A stretch of DNA of 64,000 bases. It comes from Halomonas sp. H10-9-1. GTDB lineage: Bacteria; Pseudomonadota; Gammaproteobacteria; Pseudomonadales; Halomonadaceae. The translations under genes were made by a program, and so were the position numbers. The notes below the pieces were generated by a model that was not told the origin of the DNA, made no database searches, and was given only the letters and a program-made list of their open reading frames with translations. Below are positions 26,949 to 38,643 of the stretch, piece by piece. Location of the stretch: contig NZ_JAMSHO010000001.1 of NCBI RefSeq assembly GCF_040147005.1, positions 3,717,918-3,781,917 of the forward strand. Reading direction: 5' to 3'. The first letter of the stretch is position 1, and each line of letters opens with the position of its first letter.

Positions 26949-28784
26949 TTACTCCACCGTCACCGACTTGGCCAGGTTGCGCGGCTGATCCACGTCGGTG
27001 CCCTTGAGCACCGCCACGTGGTAGCTGAGCAGTTGCAGCGGCACGGTATAGAGGAGTGGTGCCAGCGCCTCGTGTATCCGTGGAAGGTGCAGTACATGGA
27101 TGCCCTCGGCCGGCGCGAGGCCGACCCCCTCGTCGGTGAATACGAACAGCTCGCCGCCCCGGGCCCGCACCTCCTGGAGGTTGGACTTGAGCTTGTCGAG
27201 CAGCTCGTCGTTGGGCGCCACGGAGATCACCGGCATGTCGCTGTCCACCAGGGCCAGGGGGCCATGCTTGAGCTCTCCGGCCGGGTAGGCCTCGGCATGG
27301 ATGTAGGAGATCTCCTTGAGCTTCAGTGCCCCCTCCAGGGCGATGGGGAAGTGGGCACCACGGCCCAGGAAGAGGGCATGCTGCTTCTCCGCGAAGGCCA
27401 TGGAGAGTGCCTCGATGGCCGGATCCAGCGCCAGCACCTGTTCCACCAGTCGCGGCAGGCCACGCAGTGCCGTCACCACCTCGGCCTGCACGGCCTCGTC
27501 GAGGCCCCGGATGCGGCCCAGCGCCAGGGTCAGCAGCATCAGCGCGGTGAGCTGGGTGGTGAAGGCCTTGGTGGAGGCCACGCCGATCTCGGGACCGGCC
27601 TGGGTCATCAGCGAGAGGTCCGACTCGCGCACCAGGGAGCTGCCCGGCACGTTGCAGATCGCCAGGCTGCCCAGATAGCCACCGGCCCTGGCGAAGCGCA
27701 GTGCGGCCAAGGTATCGGCGGTCTCGCCGGACTGGGAGAGGGTCACGAACAGGGTGCCCTCGGGCACCACCACCTGGCGGTAGCGATACTCCGAAGCCAC
27801 CTCCACCTGTACCGGCACGCCTGCGTATTTCTCAAGCCAGTAACGCGCCACCATGCCCGCATGGTAGCTGGTGCCGCAAGCGACGATATGGATCTGCCTG
27901 GCCTGCCGGAAAAGCGCCTCGGCGTCGGGACCGAAGCTCTCCACCAGCGCCGAGCGATCCCCCAGCCGCCCCTCCAGGGCGGCGGCGATCACCGCCGGCT
28001 GCTCATGGATCTCCTTGAGCATAAAGTGGCGGTACTCGCCCTTGCTGGCGGCGCCGTCGCCGTGCTCGAAAGCCTGCACTCCGCGCTCCACCGCCGCACC
28101 CTCGGCGTCGAACACCTCGATGCGTCCGCCGGCGGAGAGCCGCACCGCGTCGCCTTCCTCCAGGTAGATGAAGCGGTCGGTGACCTGCAGCAGCGCCAGC
28201 GGGTCGGAGCCCAGGAAGGCCTCGCCGATGCCCACGCCCACCACCAGCGGGCTGCCCTTGCGGGCGCCGATCACGACACCCGGCTCCTCGGCGTGGATCA
28301 CCCCCAGCGCATAGGCTCCGTCCAGCCGAGCCAGCACCCGCTGCACCGCGGTGAGCAGGTCGCCGGCCTGGCGGCTCTCGCGCTCCAGCAGGTGGGCGAT
28401 CACCTCGGTATCGGTCTCGGAGCTGAACACATAGCCCTCGGCCTCGAGCTCGCGGCGTAGCATTTCATGGTTCTCGATGATGCCGTTGTGCACCACCGAC
28501 AGGCTCTCGCCGGACTGGTGGGGATGCGCGTTCTCCTCGCTGGGCCGGCCATGGGTCGCCCAGCGGGTGTGGGCGATCCCGCTGTGGCCCAGCAACGGCT
28601 CGGCAACCAGGCGCTCCTCCAGCGCCGCCACCTTGCCCATCGCACGACGCCGCTGCAGGCTGCCGTCGGCGGCGAGCACCGCCATGCCGGCGGAGTCATA
28701 GCCGCGATACTCCAGGCGCTTGAGTCCCTCCAGGAGTATCCCTTCCACGTTGCGCTCGGCAACGGCTCCGACGATTCCACACAT
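26949..28784 (-). CDS. glmS: Glutamine--fructose-6-phosphate aminotransferase (isomerizing)
   Basis: 611 residues, full length. N-terminal class II glutamine amidotransferase domain with the catalytic Cys2 (MCGIVGA) and HTRWATHG / NGIIEN motifs, then two SIS domains (about 290-600; CGTSYHAGM, SQSGETADT) ending in the standard KSVTVE. It makes glucosamine-6-phosphate for peptidoglycan and LPS. A strong ribosome-binding site (GAGGAGAAAG) overlaps the glmU stop region, and the 14-bp gap from glmU indicates co-transcription. Confidence 0.98.
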   Translation of the reverse strand: MCGIVGAVAERNVEGILLEGLKRLEYRGYDSAGMAVLAADGSLQRRRAMGKVAALEERLVAEPLLGHSGIAHTRWATHGRPSEENAHPHQSGESLSVVHNGIIENHEMLRRELEAEGYVFSSETDTEVIAHLLERESRQAGDLLTAVQRVLARLDGAYALGVIHAEEPGVVIGARKGSPLVVGVGIGEAFLGSDPLALLQVTDRFIYLEEGDAVRLSAGGRIEVFDAEGAAVERGVQAFEHGDGAASKGEYRHFMLKEIHEQPAVIAAALEGRLGDRSALVESFGPDAEALFRQARQIHIVACGTSYHAGMVARYWLEKYAGVPVQVEVASEYRYRQVVVPEGTLFVTLSQSGETADTLAALRFARAGGYLGSLAICNVPGSSLVRESDLSLMTQAGPEIGVASTKAFTTQLTALMLLTLALGRIRGLDEAVQAEVVTALRGLPRLVEQVLALDPAIEALSMAFAEKQHALFLGRGAHFPIALEGALKLKEISYIHAEAYPAGELKHGPLALVDSDMPVISVAPNDELLDKLKSNLQEVRARGGELFVFTDEGVGLAPAEGIHVLHLPRIHEALAPLLYTVPLQLLSYHVAVLKGTDVDQPRNLAKSVTVE

Positions 28785-28798
28785 CGCTGTCTTTCTCC

Positions 28799-30163
28799 TC
28801 AGTCGTCCTGCTTACGGGGTCGCGGCCACTCGGCCTTGCTGACCTGGCGTGCCCGGGTTACCGCCAGGGCGTTGTCGGGCACATCCTTGGCCACGGTGGA
28901 GCCGGCCCCCACCGTGGCGCCACGTCCGATGCTCACCGGCGCCACCAGGGCGCTGTTGGAGCCGATGAAGGCATCGTCGCCGATCTCGGTACGGTGCTTG
29001 TTGGCGCCGTCGTAGTTACAGGTGATGGTGCCGGCACCCACGTTGACGCCCCGCCCCAGGCGGGCATCGCCCACGTAGCTCAGGTGGTTGATCTTGCTGC
29101 CCTCGCCCACCTCGACGTTCTTGGTCTCGACGAAGTTGCCCACCTTGGCCCCCACCGCCAGGCGCGAACCGGGACGCAGCCGCGCGAAGGGCCCGATGGT
29201 AGCGCGTCCGGCGATCACCGAACCCTCGATGACGCTATGGGGCTCGATCACGCTCTCGGCGCCGATATGGCTGTCGCGGATCACGCAGTGAGGGCCGATA
29301 CGCACCCCTTCGCCGAGCTCCACGTCCCCCTCGAAGACACAGCCCACGTCGATCTTGACGTCGTGACCACAGTGCAGGGACCCACGTACGTCGAGACGCG
29401 CTGGGTCGGCGAGCGCCACGCCCTCGGTCATCAGCCGCTCGGCGATGGCCTGCTGGTGGGCCCGCTCGAGGCGCGCCATCTGCAGGCGGTTGTTGACGCC
29501 CTCCACCTCGACCGGGTCGGCCGGCTGGGCGGTGACCACCCTGACCCCCTCGGCGGCGGCCATGGCGATGATATCGGTGAGATAGTACTCGCCCTGGGCA
29601 TTGTCGGCGGAGAGCCTCGGCAGCCAGCGGCGCAGCTGGCTGGCGGTCATCGCCATGATACCGGTATTGCACTCGCGCACCGCCCGCTCGCTCTCGCTGG
29701 CATCCTTGTGCTCGACGATGGCCACCGCCTCCCCCTCGGCGTTGCGCAGGATGCGCCCATAGCCGCTGGGGTCGTCGAGGGTCACGGTGAGAAGCCCCAG
29801 GTGGTCATCATCGACACCCTCCAGCAGCCGCTCGAGGGTCGCCCGATGGATGAGCGGCACGTCGCCGTAGAGCACCAGCACACGGCCGTTGCCGAGCCCC
29901 TCCAGGGCCTGGGCCACGGCATGGCCGGTGCCCTTCTGCTCGGCCTGCAGCGCGAAGTGCACCCGGCAGTCGGCCAGCGCCTCGCGCACCTTCTCGGCAC
30001 CATGGCCCACCACCACATGGGTACGCTCGGCATGTAGGCCTGCGGCGGTTTCTATCACATGGCGCACCATCGGCTTGCCGGCCAGGCGGTGCAGCACCTT
30101 GGGCAGGGTCGAGCGCATCCGGGTGCCCTGCCCGGCGGCCAGTATCACGACGTCAAGTGTCAT
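28799..30163 (-). CDS. glmU: Bifunctional UDP-N-acetylglucosamine pyrophosphorylase / glucosamine-1-phosphate acetyltransferase
   Basis: 454 residues. N-terminal nucleotidyltransferase with LAAGQGTRMRSTLPKVLH (about 8-25) and LYGDVPL; C-terminal left-handed beta helix made of hexapeptide repeats (IGPHCVIRDSHIGAESVI and following) with the acetyl-transfer region near NFVETKN. It produces UDP-GlcNAc, directly downstream of the GlmS pathway. Only 3 bp separate it from apbE upstream. Confidence 0.98.
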   Translation of the reverse strand: MTLDVVILAAGQGTRMRSTLPKVLHRLAGKPMVRHVIETAAGLHAERTHVVVGHGAEKVREALADCRVHFALQAEQKGTGHAVAQALEGLGNGRVLVLYGDVPLIHRATLERLLEGVDDDHLGLLTVTLDDPSGYGRILRNAEGEAVAIVEHKDASESERAVRECNTGIMAMTASQLRRWLPRLSADNAQGEYYLTDIIAMAAAEGVRVVTAQPADPVEVEGVNNRLQMARLERAHQQAIAERLMTEGVALADPARLDVRGSLHCGHDVKIDVGCVFEGDVELGEGVRIGPHCVIRDSHIGAESVIEPHSVIEGSVIAGRATIGPFARLRPGSRLAVGAKVGNFVETKNVEVGEGSKINHLSYVGDARLGRGVNVGAGTITCNYDGANKHRTEIGDDAFIGSNSALVAPVSIGRGATVGAGSTVAKDVPDNALAVTRARQVSKAEWPRPRKQDD

Positions 30164-30166
30164 CCA

Positions 30167-31288
30167 TCACTCCTGATCCTGTTGTCCATGTGGCTGCGGG
30201 CGGACGCCGGCCATGGCCTCGAGGCCGAGCTCCTCCACCCGCGCCTGGCCGAACCGCTCGACGAAGGCGGGGGTGACCCGGCTCGTCCAGCCGTCGTCCT
30301 CGCGTATGATCATCAGCGCACTCAGCTGGCGCTCCCGGGCCAGTGCCATGCCCGCCTCCTCGCCCAGTACCATCAGCGCCGTGGCCCAGGCATCCGCCCA
30401 GGCGTTGGAGGCGTGGAAGACGCTCACCGAGGCGAGCCGATGGGTGATCGGCCGCCCGTTGCGCGGGTCCAGGGTGTGGGAGTAGCGCCGCCCGTTCTCC
30501 TCGAAGTAGTTGCGGTAGTCGCCGGAGGTGGCCACCGAGACATCGTGCAGCGGCAGCAGGTGCCGCGCCTGCTGGCGATCCTCCAGGGGGGCCTCGATGC
30601 CGATGCGCCAGGGCTCCTCAGCGCCGTCGCGGTAGCCGCTGGCGAGCAGGTCACCGCCAAGGTTCACCAGGTAGTGCTCGATGCCCTCGCGGTCCAGGAA
30701 GGCGGCTACCCGGTCGGTGGCGTGCCCCTTGGCCACCCCGCCCAGGTCGACGGTCACCTCCCGCGTTCGCCTGGCCTCGCGGCGCTGCTCGTCGAGCTCC
30801 AGGGCATCCGTGCCGATCTGCGCCAGTCGCTCGGCCAGCTCACCGGCGGCGGGGATCTCCCTGGGACGCGCCTCCGCGCCGAAGCTCCACAGGTTGACCA
30901 GCCCGCCGACCGTCATGTCGAAGGCGCCGCCGCTGGCCTCGGCCACCGAGCGACCGATGGCCAGCACCTCGACCAGCTCGTCGGAGAGGGGCTGCCACTC
31001 CCCCGTCGGGGCCTGGTTGAAGGCCGTGAGCTCGGAGTCATCACGGTAGATCGACATGCTCGCATCGACGGCCTCCAGCTCGGCGAGGATCCCCTCTTCC
31101 AGGGCATTGACCTCGGCCTGGGTCAGGGCATCGACGAGGGTGACCTGATAGAAGCTGCCGAAGATGGCGCCCTCGAGGCGTACCGGCGAATCGAGCGGCC
31201 GGTCACGCTCGGAGCAGGCCGCCAGCGCAAGCAGCAGCAGTAACAAGGGCCACAGCAACGGGCGTCGGGTCACGCGGAGCCTCCTCAC
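30167..31288 (-). CDS. apbE: FAD:protein FMN transferase ApbE (lipoprotein)
   Basis: 373 residues. The leader has a hydrophobic stretch and a lipobox (LLALAACS, Cys near 26), so it is probably a periplasmic lipoprotein. ApbE features: MSIYRDDSELTAFN (about 98-111), VDLGGVAKGHATDRV, LVNLGGDL and the DAWATALMVLG metal-binding segment. It covalently attaches FMN to Thr in flavoproteins such as Nqr/Rnf subunits; none is encoded here. It lies between uppP (7 bp) and glmU (3 bp), so it shares their transcript. Confidence 0.93.
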   Translation of the reverse strand: MRRLRVTRRPLLWPLLLLLLALAACSERDRPLDSPVRLEGAIFGSFYQVTLVDALTQAEVNALEEGILAELEAVDASMSIYRDDSELTAFNQAPTGEWQPLSDELVEVLAIGRSVAEASGGAFDMTVGGLVNLWSFGAEARPREIPAAGELAERLAQIGTDALELDEQRREARRTREVTVDLGGVAKGHATDRVAAFLDREGIEHYLVNLGGDLLASGYRDGAEEPWRIGIEAPLEDRQQARHLLPLHDVSVATSGDYRNYFEENGRRYSHTLDPRNGRPITHRLASVSVFHASNAWADAWATALMVLGEEAGMALARERQLSALMIIREDDGWTSRVTPAFVERFGQARVEELGLEAMAGVRPQPHGQQDQE

Positions 31289-31295
31289 AGGGTGT

Positions 31296-32093
31296 TTACC
31301 AGAATAGCCACAGCAGCCAGATACCGAGAAGCAGCCGATAGATCACGAAGGGCTGCATGCCGACCCGCTTGATGAATGCCAGGAAGTAGTGGATGCAGAG
31401 ATAGGCGCTGATCCCCGAAAGCAGGGCTCCCACCGTCAGAGTAAACCAGTCCACCTGGGTCGCGTCGCGGATCAGCCCGCTAACCTCCATGCCACCGGCC
31501 AGCACGATCACCGGGATCGACATCAGGAACGAGAAGCGCGCCGCGCCTTCCCGGCTCATGCCCAGCAACAGCGCCGCGGTGATGGTGATGCCCGAGCGCG
31601 AGGTGCCGGGGATCAACGCCAGTGCCTGGGCCAGCCCGATCAGCAGGGCATCGCGCAGGGTCAGCTGATACTCGTCGCGGCTGCCACGCTGGCGCAGGTC
31701 TGCATAGGCCAGCAGCAGCCCGAAGGCAATCAGGCCGAAGGCGATGATCAGCGGCGAGCGCATGCCTTCCGCGATGGGATCGTGGAAGGCCAGGCCCACC
31801 AGGCACACCGGGATCGTCGCCAGTACCACCCACCAGGCCAGGCGGGCGTCCGGATCCGCCCCGCGCCCCGCCAGGGAACCTCCCCAGCTCAGCGCCATGC
31901 GTACCAGCTCCTGGCGGAAGTAGAGCACCACCGCGGCCAGGCTGCCGATATGCAGCGCAACGTCGAAGGCCAGGCCCTGGTCGCCCCAGTCGGTAAGCGC
32001 CGGCACCAGGATCAGGTGAGCGGAACTGGAGATCGGCAGGAACTCGGTGAGTCCCTGGACGATGGAGAGTACGACGACCTGAAGCCAATCCAT
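31296..32093 (-). CDS. uppP: Undecaprenyl-diphosphatase UppP (BacA)
   Basis: 265 residues, about eight membrane helices. Family motifs are present: QGLTEFLPISSSAHL (about 14-28) and PGTSRSGITI (about 161-170), which form the catalytic site. It recycles undecaprenyl phosphate for cell-wall synthesis, fitting its place ahead of glmU-glmS in the same direction. 104 bp separate it from mgtE. Confidence 0.97.
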   Translation of the reverse strand: MDWLQVVVLSIVQGLTEFLPISSSAHLILVPALTDWGDQGLAFDVALHIGSLAAVVLYFRQELVRMALSWGGSLAGRGADPDARLAWWVVLATIPVCLVGLAFHDPIAEGMRSPLIIAFGLIAFGLLLAYADLRQRGSRDEYQLTLRDALLIGLAQALALIPGTSRSGITITAALLLGMSREGAARFSFLMSIPVIVLAGGMEVSGLIRDATQVDWFTLTVGALLSGISAYLCIHYFLAFIKRVGMQPFVIYRLLLGIWLLWLFW

Positions 32094-32197
32094 GGAGATG
32101 TCCTGTCAGCTGTAGCCAACGCCCGCAGGCGACACGCCGCGCAGAGGATACACGCCCGGCGGCGGACTGTCCGCCCCGCTTGCCATCGGGCCAAGCC

Positions 32198-33571
32198 TCA
32201 TGCCGCGGAAAGGAGCGCCGTGGCGATGCCGAAGTAGATCAGCACTCCCGAGGCGTCGATCAGGGTAGTCACCAGTGGCGCCGAGGCGGTGGCCGGATCC
32301 CAGCCCAGGCGATCGAGCAGGAAGGGCAGGCACATGCCGAGCAAGCTGCCGAACAGCACGATGGTGACCATGCTCATGGCCACCACCAGGGCCAGCGCCT
32401 CGCCGCCGCGCATGACCCCGATGGGTGCCACCGCCAGGGCCATGGTCAGCCCCAGGGAGCCGGCCACCAGCAGCTCGCGCCCCAGCAGCTTGCTCCAGTC
32501 CTTGATCCCCACGTCTCCGGTGGCCATGCCGCGTACCATCAGGGTGGCGGCCTGGGCACCGGCGTTGCCGCCGCTGCCGATCAGCAGCGGCAGGAAGAAC
32601 ACCAACGCCACCTGGGCGGCGATGATCTGCTCGAAGTAGGCGATGCCCGCCCCCGAGAAAAGGTTAGCGAACACCAGCAGCACCAGCCAGGTCACCCGCT
32701 TGCGGTACAGGCTCCACAGCGGCACCCGGCTGACCCCGTCCTCCAGCGTGCCGATCGACATCCCCTTGTGGATATCCTCGGTGGCCTCGGACTCGACCAC
32801 GTCCATGGCATCGTCGTGGGTGACGATGCCCACCAGCCGCGTGTCGGCATCCACCACCGGCAGCGCCAGCAGGTCATAGCGAGCGACGATGCGCGCCACC
32901 GCCTCCTGGGTCTCGTCCACCGGAACGTGGATGACGTCACGGATCATCAGCGCGTCGATACGCTCCCCGGGGGGAGCCACCATCAGTTGGCGCAGCGACA
33001 GCGTGCCGGCCAGCCGCCCCTGGGCGTCGACGATATAAAGCTGGTAGACCGTCTCGGCATCGGGGGCCGTCTGGCGCACCCGCATCATCGCCTGGGAGAC
33101 CGTCATGCCACTGGGGATGGCCACATAATCCGCGGTCATGATCGCCCCAGCGGTGCCCTCTGCGTAGCTGGCCAGGCGCTTGAGCTCCTCGCGTTCGTGG
33201 CGTGCCATCCGTCGCAACAGCCGCTGGCGGCGATCCTCGTCGAGCAGGTTGAAGAGATCGGCACGCTCGTCGGACCCCATCTCCTCGAGGATCGCCAGCA
33301 GGCGCTCATCACTGAGCGCCTCGGCGAGCACCAGCTGAGCATCACCGGGCAGATGCCCGAGCACGCTGGCGCGACGCTCCAATGGCAGGCGTCCCAGCAG
33401 GGCAAGGGCCCGGGGCGGGTCGGCCTGCTCCTTGAGGATCGCCTCGAGAATCTCGGCAATATCCGCCGAACGCAGCTCGGGCAGCAGGGCATCGAGGCGT
33501 TCGCCATCCTCCTCGTCGAGGGCCTGGCAGAGTGCGAGCCGGTGCGTGTTCAGGCTCTCGCTGATTGACAT
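32198..33571 (-). CDS. mgtE: Magnesium transporter MgtE
   Basis: 457 residues. Order: N-terminal helical superhelix domain (about 1-130), two CBS domains (about 135-255; MTADYVAIPSGMTVSQAMM, MIRDVIHVPVDETQEAVARI), a plug helix and five membrane helices with the pore signature (LIGSGGNAGAQAATL). The N and CBS domains gate the channel by sensing cytoplasmic magnesium. The ATG at 33571 follows GGAGG; an 11-codon upstream extension is rejected. No M-box-like leader was recognised. Confidence 0.95.
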   Translation of the reverse strand: MSISESLNTHRLALCQALDEEDGERLDALLPELRSADIAEILEAILKEQADPPRALALLGRLPLERRASVLGHLPGDAQLVLAEALSDERLLAILEEMGSDERADLFNLLDEDRRQRLLRRMARHEREELKRLASYAEGTAGAIMTADYVAIPSGMTVSQAMMRVRQTAPDAETVYQLYIVDAQGRLAGTLSLRQLMVAPPGERIDALMIRDVIHVPVDETQEAVARIVARYDLLALPVVDADTRLVGIVTHDDAMDVVESEATEDIHKGMSIGTLEDGVSRVPLWSLYRKRVTWLVLLVFANLFSGAGIAYFEQIIAAQVALVFFLPLLIGSGGNAGAQAATLMVRGMATGDVGIKDWSKLLGRELLVAGSLGLTMALAVAPIGVMRGGEALALVVAMSMVTIVLFGSLLGMCLPFLLDRLGWDPATASAPLVTTLIDASGVLIYFGIATALLSAA

Positions 33572-33624
33572 GGCATCCTCCACGGCGCCCCAGGGACAGG
33601 CCACCGGGATGTCAGAGACAAGAA

Positions 33625-33661
33625 CGCCCCCGTACGCGTCGTTGCCGACGAGCAGGGGGCG
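33625..33661 (-). terminator. Terminator of the ATP synthase operon
   Basis: Outer arms CGCCCCC / GGGGGCG enclose an inner inverted repeat GTCG TTGC CGAC. On the minus strand it is followed by TTCTTGTCTCT. It begins 24 bp after the atpC stop. Confidence 0.88.
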
Positions 33662-33684
33662 CGAGACTCACGCAGGGGCGATGA

Positions 33685-34113
33685 TCAGCCCTTGCCGGCC
33701 TTCTTGCGCAGTTGCTGGATCGTGCGCAGTTGGGCCACGGCCTCGGCCAGCTCGGCCGATGCACGGGTGTAGTCCAACTCGGCGGACTTGTCGTTGAGGC
33801 TCTTCAGCGCATGCTGACGTGCCTCTTCGGCCGCCGCCTCATCGAGGTCATGGGCACGGGTGGCCGAGTCGGCCAGGATGGTCACCACGTCCGGCTGGAC
33901 TTCCAGGAAGCCCCCCGAAACGTAGTAGCTCTCTTCCTGGCCGCCATCATGAAGCACGCGCACCGGTCCCGGCTTGAGCTCGGTCAGCAGCGGGGCGTGG
34001 CCGGGCAGGATACCCAGCTCGCCCATACGCCCGTTGGCGATGATCCGCTCGATCTGGCCGGAGAAGACTCCCTCTTCGGCACTGACGATCTCGCACTTGA
34101 AGCTCTTCGTCAT
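33685..34113 (-). CDS. atpC: F1Fo ATP synthase epsilon subunit
   Basis: 142 residues: N-terminal beta sandwich (MTKSFKCEIVSAEEGVFSG..., GELGILPGHAPLLTELKPG) and a C-terminal two-helix hairpin that can inhibit ATP hydrolysis. Part of the F1 central stalk on the cytoplasmic side. Last gene of the operon, 25 bp after atpD, followed by the terminator. Confidence 0.97.
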   Translation of the reverse strand: MTKSFKCEIVSAEEGVFSGQIERIIANGRMGELGILPGHAPLLTELKPGPVRVLHDGGQEESYYVSGGFLEVQPDVVTILADSATRAHDLDEAAAEEARQHALKSLNDKSAELDYTRASAELAEAVAQLRTIQQLRKKAGKG

Positions 34114-34138
34114 GACGACGTCTCCCAGGTAGACGGGA

Positions 34139-35581
<1,443 letters not shown>

Positions 35582-36463
35582 TTATACGGCCGCGGCACCA
35601 CCGACGATCTCGGAGATTTCCTGGGTAATGGCCGCCTGACGGGCCTTGTTGTACACCAGCTCCAGGTCGTCGATCAGATTGCCCGCGTTGTCGGTGGCAC
35701 TCTTCATGGCGATCATCCGCGCGGCCTGCTCGCAGGCCCCGTTCTCGACCACCGCCTGGTACACCTGCGATTCGACGAATCGCACCAGCAGGCTGTCCAG
35801 CAGCGCCTTGGCATCCGGCTCATACAGGTAGTCCCAGCTACCGGGACGCTTGTCTTCTTCGTCGTTCGAATCCGAGCCCATATCGGGTGACAGGGGCAAC
35901 AGCTGACGGACCACCGGCTTCTGGGTCATGGTGTTGACGAACTCGTTGTACACCACGCACAAGCGGTCCAGCCGGCCCTCGTCATAGGCATCCAGCATCA
36001 CCTTCACGCTGCCGATCAGGGCCTCGACCTCGGGCGCTTCGCCCAGGCCGCTCTTCGCGGCGACGAGGTTACCCCCGTAGCTCTTGAAGAAACTGCCGGC
36101 CTTGCTGCCCAGGGCACAGAAATCCAGCTCGGCCCCCTGGTCGCGCCACTCCTTGGCATCCTTGATCACGGCCTTGAACAGGTTGACGTTCAGGCCGCCA
36201 CACAGGCCGCGGTCGGTGGACACCACGATGTAACCGACGCGCTCTACCTTGCGCTCGACCATCCAGGGATGACGGTACTCCGGGTTGGCATCGGCGACAT
36301 GCGCGACCACGTTGCGAATCTGGCGCGCGTAGGGCTGGCTGGACTTCATCAGGTCCTGGGCCTTGCGCATCTTCGACGCCGCGACCATTTCCATGGCGCT
36401 GGTGATCTTCTGCGTGTTCTTGATGCTCCCGATCTGGGTGCGTATCTCTTTTGCAGCTGCCAT
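35582..36463 (-). CDS. atpG: F1Fo ATP synthase gamma subunit
   Basis: 293 residues with the conserved N-terminal ([20 protein letters not shown]) and C-terminal coiled-coil helices that form the rotating shaft, and the [11 protein letters not shown] motif near 85-95. It couples c-ring rotation to the catalytic sites. 71 bp after atpA, in the standard order. Confidence 0.98.
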   Translation of the reverse strand: MAAAKEIRTQIGSIKNTQKITSAMEMVAASKMRKAQDLMKSSQPYARQIRNVVAHVADANPEYRHPWMVERKVERVGYIVVSTDRGLCGGLNVNLFKAVIKDAKEWRDQGAELDFCALGSKAGSFFKSYGGNLVAAKSGLGEAPEVEALIGSVKVMLDAYDEGRLDRLCVVYNEFVNTMTQKPVVRQLLPLSPDMGSDSNDEEDKRPGSWDYLYEPDAKALLDSLLVRFVESQVYQAVVENGACEQAARMIAMKSATDNAGNLIDDLELVYNKARQAAITQEISEIVGGAAAV

Positions 36464-36534
36464 AGCGATCTACTCCGTTCGTGGCACTCAGTAAGCTCCA
36501 GGGCCCGTCCCGCTGACGGGACGGGCCAACGGGA

Positions 36535-38079
36535 TTACCAGCTCTGAGTGGCCTTGAACTTCTCGAGACCCTCTTTCAGTCCATCCTGGATCTCGCTGTT
36601 GTAGTCGCCGGTCTGGTTGATCTTGTCGAGCAGCTCGGCGTACTCGGCCTTCATGAAGTCGCGCAGGGCACGCTCGAAGTCCAGGATCTTGCTGACCTCG
36701 ACCTCCTCCAGGTAGCCCTCGTTGGCGGCATACAGGGAGAGCGCCATCTCGGCCACGGACATCGGCGAGTACTGGTTCTGCTTCATCAGCTCGGTCACGC
36801 GCTGGCCGTGCTCCAGCTGCTTGCGGGTGGCCTCGTCCAGGTCGGAAGCGAACTGGGCGAAGGCCGCCAGCTCGCGGTACTGGGCCAGGGCCAGACGCAC
36901 GCTGCCGCCGAGCTTCTTGATGATCTTGGTCTGGGCGGAGCCGCCGACACGGGAGACCGAGAGGCCGGCGTTGATGGCCGGACGGATGCCCGAGTTGAAC
37001 AGGTCGGTCTCGAGGAAGATCTGGCCATCGGTGATGGAGATCACGTTGGTCGGCACGAATGCCGAGACGTCCCCCCCCTGGGTCTCGATGATCGGCAGCG
37101 CGGTCAGCGAGCCGGTCTTGCCCTTCACCTCGCCGTTGGTGAACTTCTCGACGTAGTCGGCGTTGACGCGCGCGGCACGCTCCAGCAGGCGGGAGTGGAG
37201 GTAGAAGACGTCACCCGGGTAGGCTTCGCGGCCCGGCGGACGGCGCAGCAGCAGGGAGACCTGACGATAGGCCACGGCCTGCTTGGAGAGGTCATCGTAG
37301 ACGATCAGGGCGTTTTCACCGCGGTCGCGGAAGTACTCGCCCATGGTGCAACCGGAGTAGGCCGCGAGGAACTGCATCGGGGCCGGATCGGCGGCGCCGG
37401 CGGCGACCACGATGGTGTGCTCCATGGCGCCATGCTCTTCGAGCTTGCGCACCACGTTGGCGATGGTCGACTGCTTCTGACCGATGGCCACATAGACACA
37501 GGTGACGCCGGTGCCTTTCTGGTTGATGATGGCATCGATGGCGATGGCTGACTTGCCGATCTGGCGGTCGCCGATGATCAGCTCACGCTGGCCACGACCG
37601 ATCGGCACCATGGCGTCGATGGACTTGAAGCCGGTCTGGATCGGCTCGTCAACGGATTGACGAGTGATGACGCCGGGGGCGACCTTCTCTACCGCGTCGG
37701 TCAGCTTGGCGTTGATATCGCCCTTGCCGTCGATGGGGTTACCCAGCGCATCGACCACGCGCCCGCACAGCTCGGGGCCCACCGGCACCTCGAGGATACG
37801 ACCGGTACACTGGGCGGTCATGCCCTCTTCGAGCTGCAGGTAGTCGCCCAGCACCACGGCGCCCACGGAGTCGCGCTCGAGGTTGAGCACCATGCCGAAG
37901 ATGCTGCCGGGGAACTCGATCATTTCACCAAACATCGCGTCCTCGAGGCCGTGCACTTTCACGATGCCGTCGGAAACGCTGACGATGGTGCCCTGATTGC
38001 GGGCTTCGGATGCGACGTCAAGCTTCTCGATACGCTGCTTGATGATGTCGCTGATCTCGGAAGGATTCAGTTGCTGCAT
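36535..38079 (-). CDS. atpA: F1Fo ATP synthase alpha subunit
   Basis: 514 residues. Non-catalytic nucleotide-binding subunit with Walker A GDRQIGKS (about 170-177) and the VGRV-type C-terminal ATP synthase signature region ([22 protein letters not shown]). Start [18 protein letters not shown] is the normal alpha N-terminus that contacts the delta subunit. 16 bp after atpH. Confidence 0.98.
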   Translation of the reverse strand: MQQLNPSEISDIIKQRIEKLDVASEARNQGTIVSVSDGIVKVHGLEDAMFGEMIEFPGSIFGMVLNLERDSVGAVVLGDYLQLEEGMTAQCTGRILEVPVGPELCGRVVDALGNPIDGKGDINAKLTDAVEKVAPGVITRQSVDEPIQTGFKSIDAMVPIGRGQRELIIGDRQIGKSAIAIDAIINQKGTGVTCVYVAIGQKQSTIANVVRKLEEHGAMEHTIVVAAGAADPAPMQFLAAYSGCTMGEYFRDRGENALIVYDDLSKQAVAYRQVSLLLRRPPGREAYPGDVFYLHSRLLERAARVNADYVEKFTNGEVKGKTGSLTALPIIETQGGDVSAFVPTNVISITDGQIFLETDLFNSGIRPAINAGLSVSRVGGSAQTKIIKKLGGSVRLALAQYRELAAFAQFASDLDEATRKQLEHGQRVTELMKQNQYSPMSVAEMALSLYAANEGYLEEVEVSKILDFERALRDFMKAEYAELLDKINQTGDYNSEIQDGLKEGLEKFKATQSW

Positions 38080-38095
38080 GCCATGTCCCTCAGAC

Positions 38096-38632
38096 TCAGG
38101 CGGAAAGGGCTTCGGAGAGGCGGTTCAATCGACCACGCACCGACCCGTCGATGACGGTGTCGCCGGCACGCAGGATGACACCACCGAGAAGCTCGGGATC
38201 CACCTGAGTGGTAATGGAGATTTCGCGATTCAGGCGCTGCTTGAGCGCGCCGGCGAGCTTGTCCTGCTGGGCCTTGGTGAGCTTGTAGGCCGACACCACG
38301 CTAACGTCGACGCGCTTCTCGTGATCGGCGAGCAGCGTCTCGAACTGTTCGCGGATCGCGGCCAGCGCCGGCAGGCGCCCCTTCTCACCCAGAGTGGCGA
38401 GGAAGCGGGCGGCCGCCTCATCGAGCTCGACCTCCGCCAGTTCGACCACCAGGGCCACCTTGCGCTCGACGTCGAGCTTGGGGCTGGAGAGAAGCTTGAG
38501 CGCCTCGCGGCTCGTTACCACGATGGCCAGCTTGTTCAACCAGTCGGACCAGGTATCCAGCGTCTGGTGATCGCGTGCGTACTCGAACGCCGCCTTGGCA
38601 TAGGGCCTGGCGACGGTAGACAGTTCCGCCAT
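38096..38632 (-). CDS. atpH: F1Fo ATP synthase delta subunit
   Basis: 178 residues, helical N-terminal domain ([16 protein letters not shown]) and the OSCP/delta C-terminal signature ([25 protein letters not shown]). It joins the peripheral stalk to the alpha subunits. 11 bp after atpF. Confidence 0.97.
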   Translation of the reverse strand: MAELSTVARPYAKAAFEYARDHQTLDTWSDWLNKLAIVVTSREALKLLSSPKLDVERKVALVVELAEVELDEAAARFLATLGEKGRLPALAAIREQFETLLADHEKRVDVSVVSAYKLTKAQQDKLAGALKQRLNREISITTQVDPELLGGVILRAGDTVIDGSVRGRLNRLSEALSA

Positions 38633-38643
38633 GGATCACCTCC

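Noticed and set aside
28785..28798. glmS ribozyme or other leader control of glmS
   Set aside because: Only 14 bp separate glmU and glmS; there is no room for a ribozyme, which is a Gram-positive feature.
33572..33684. Magnesium riboswitch before mgtE
   Set aside because: The short interval holds the atp terminator and no recognisable M-box structure.
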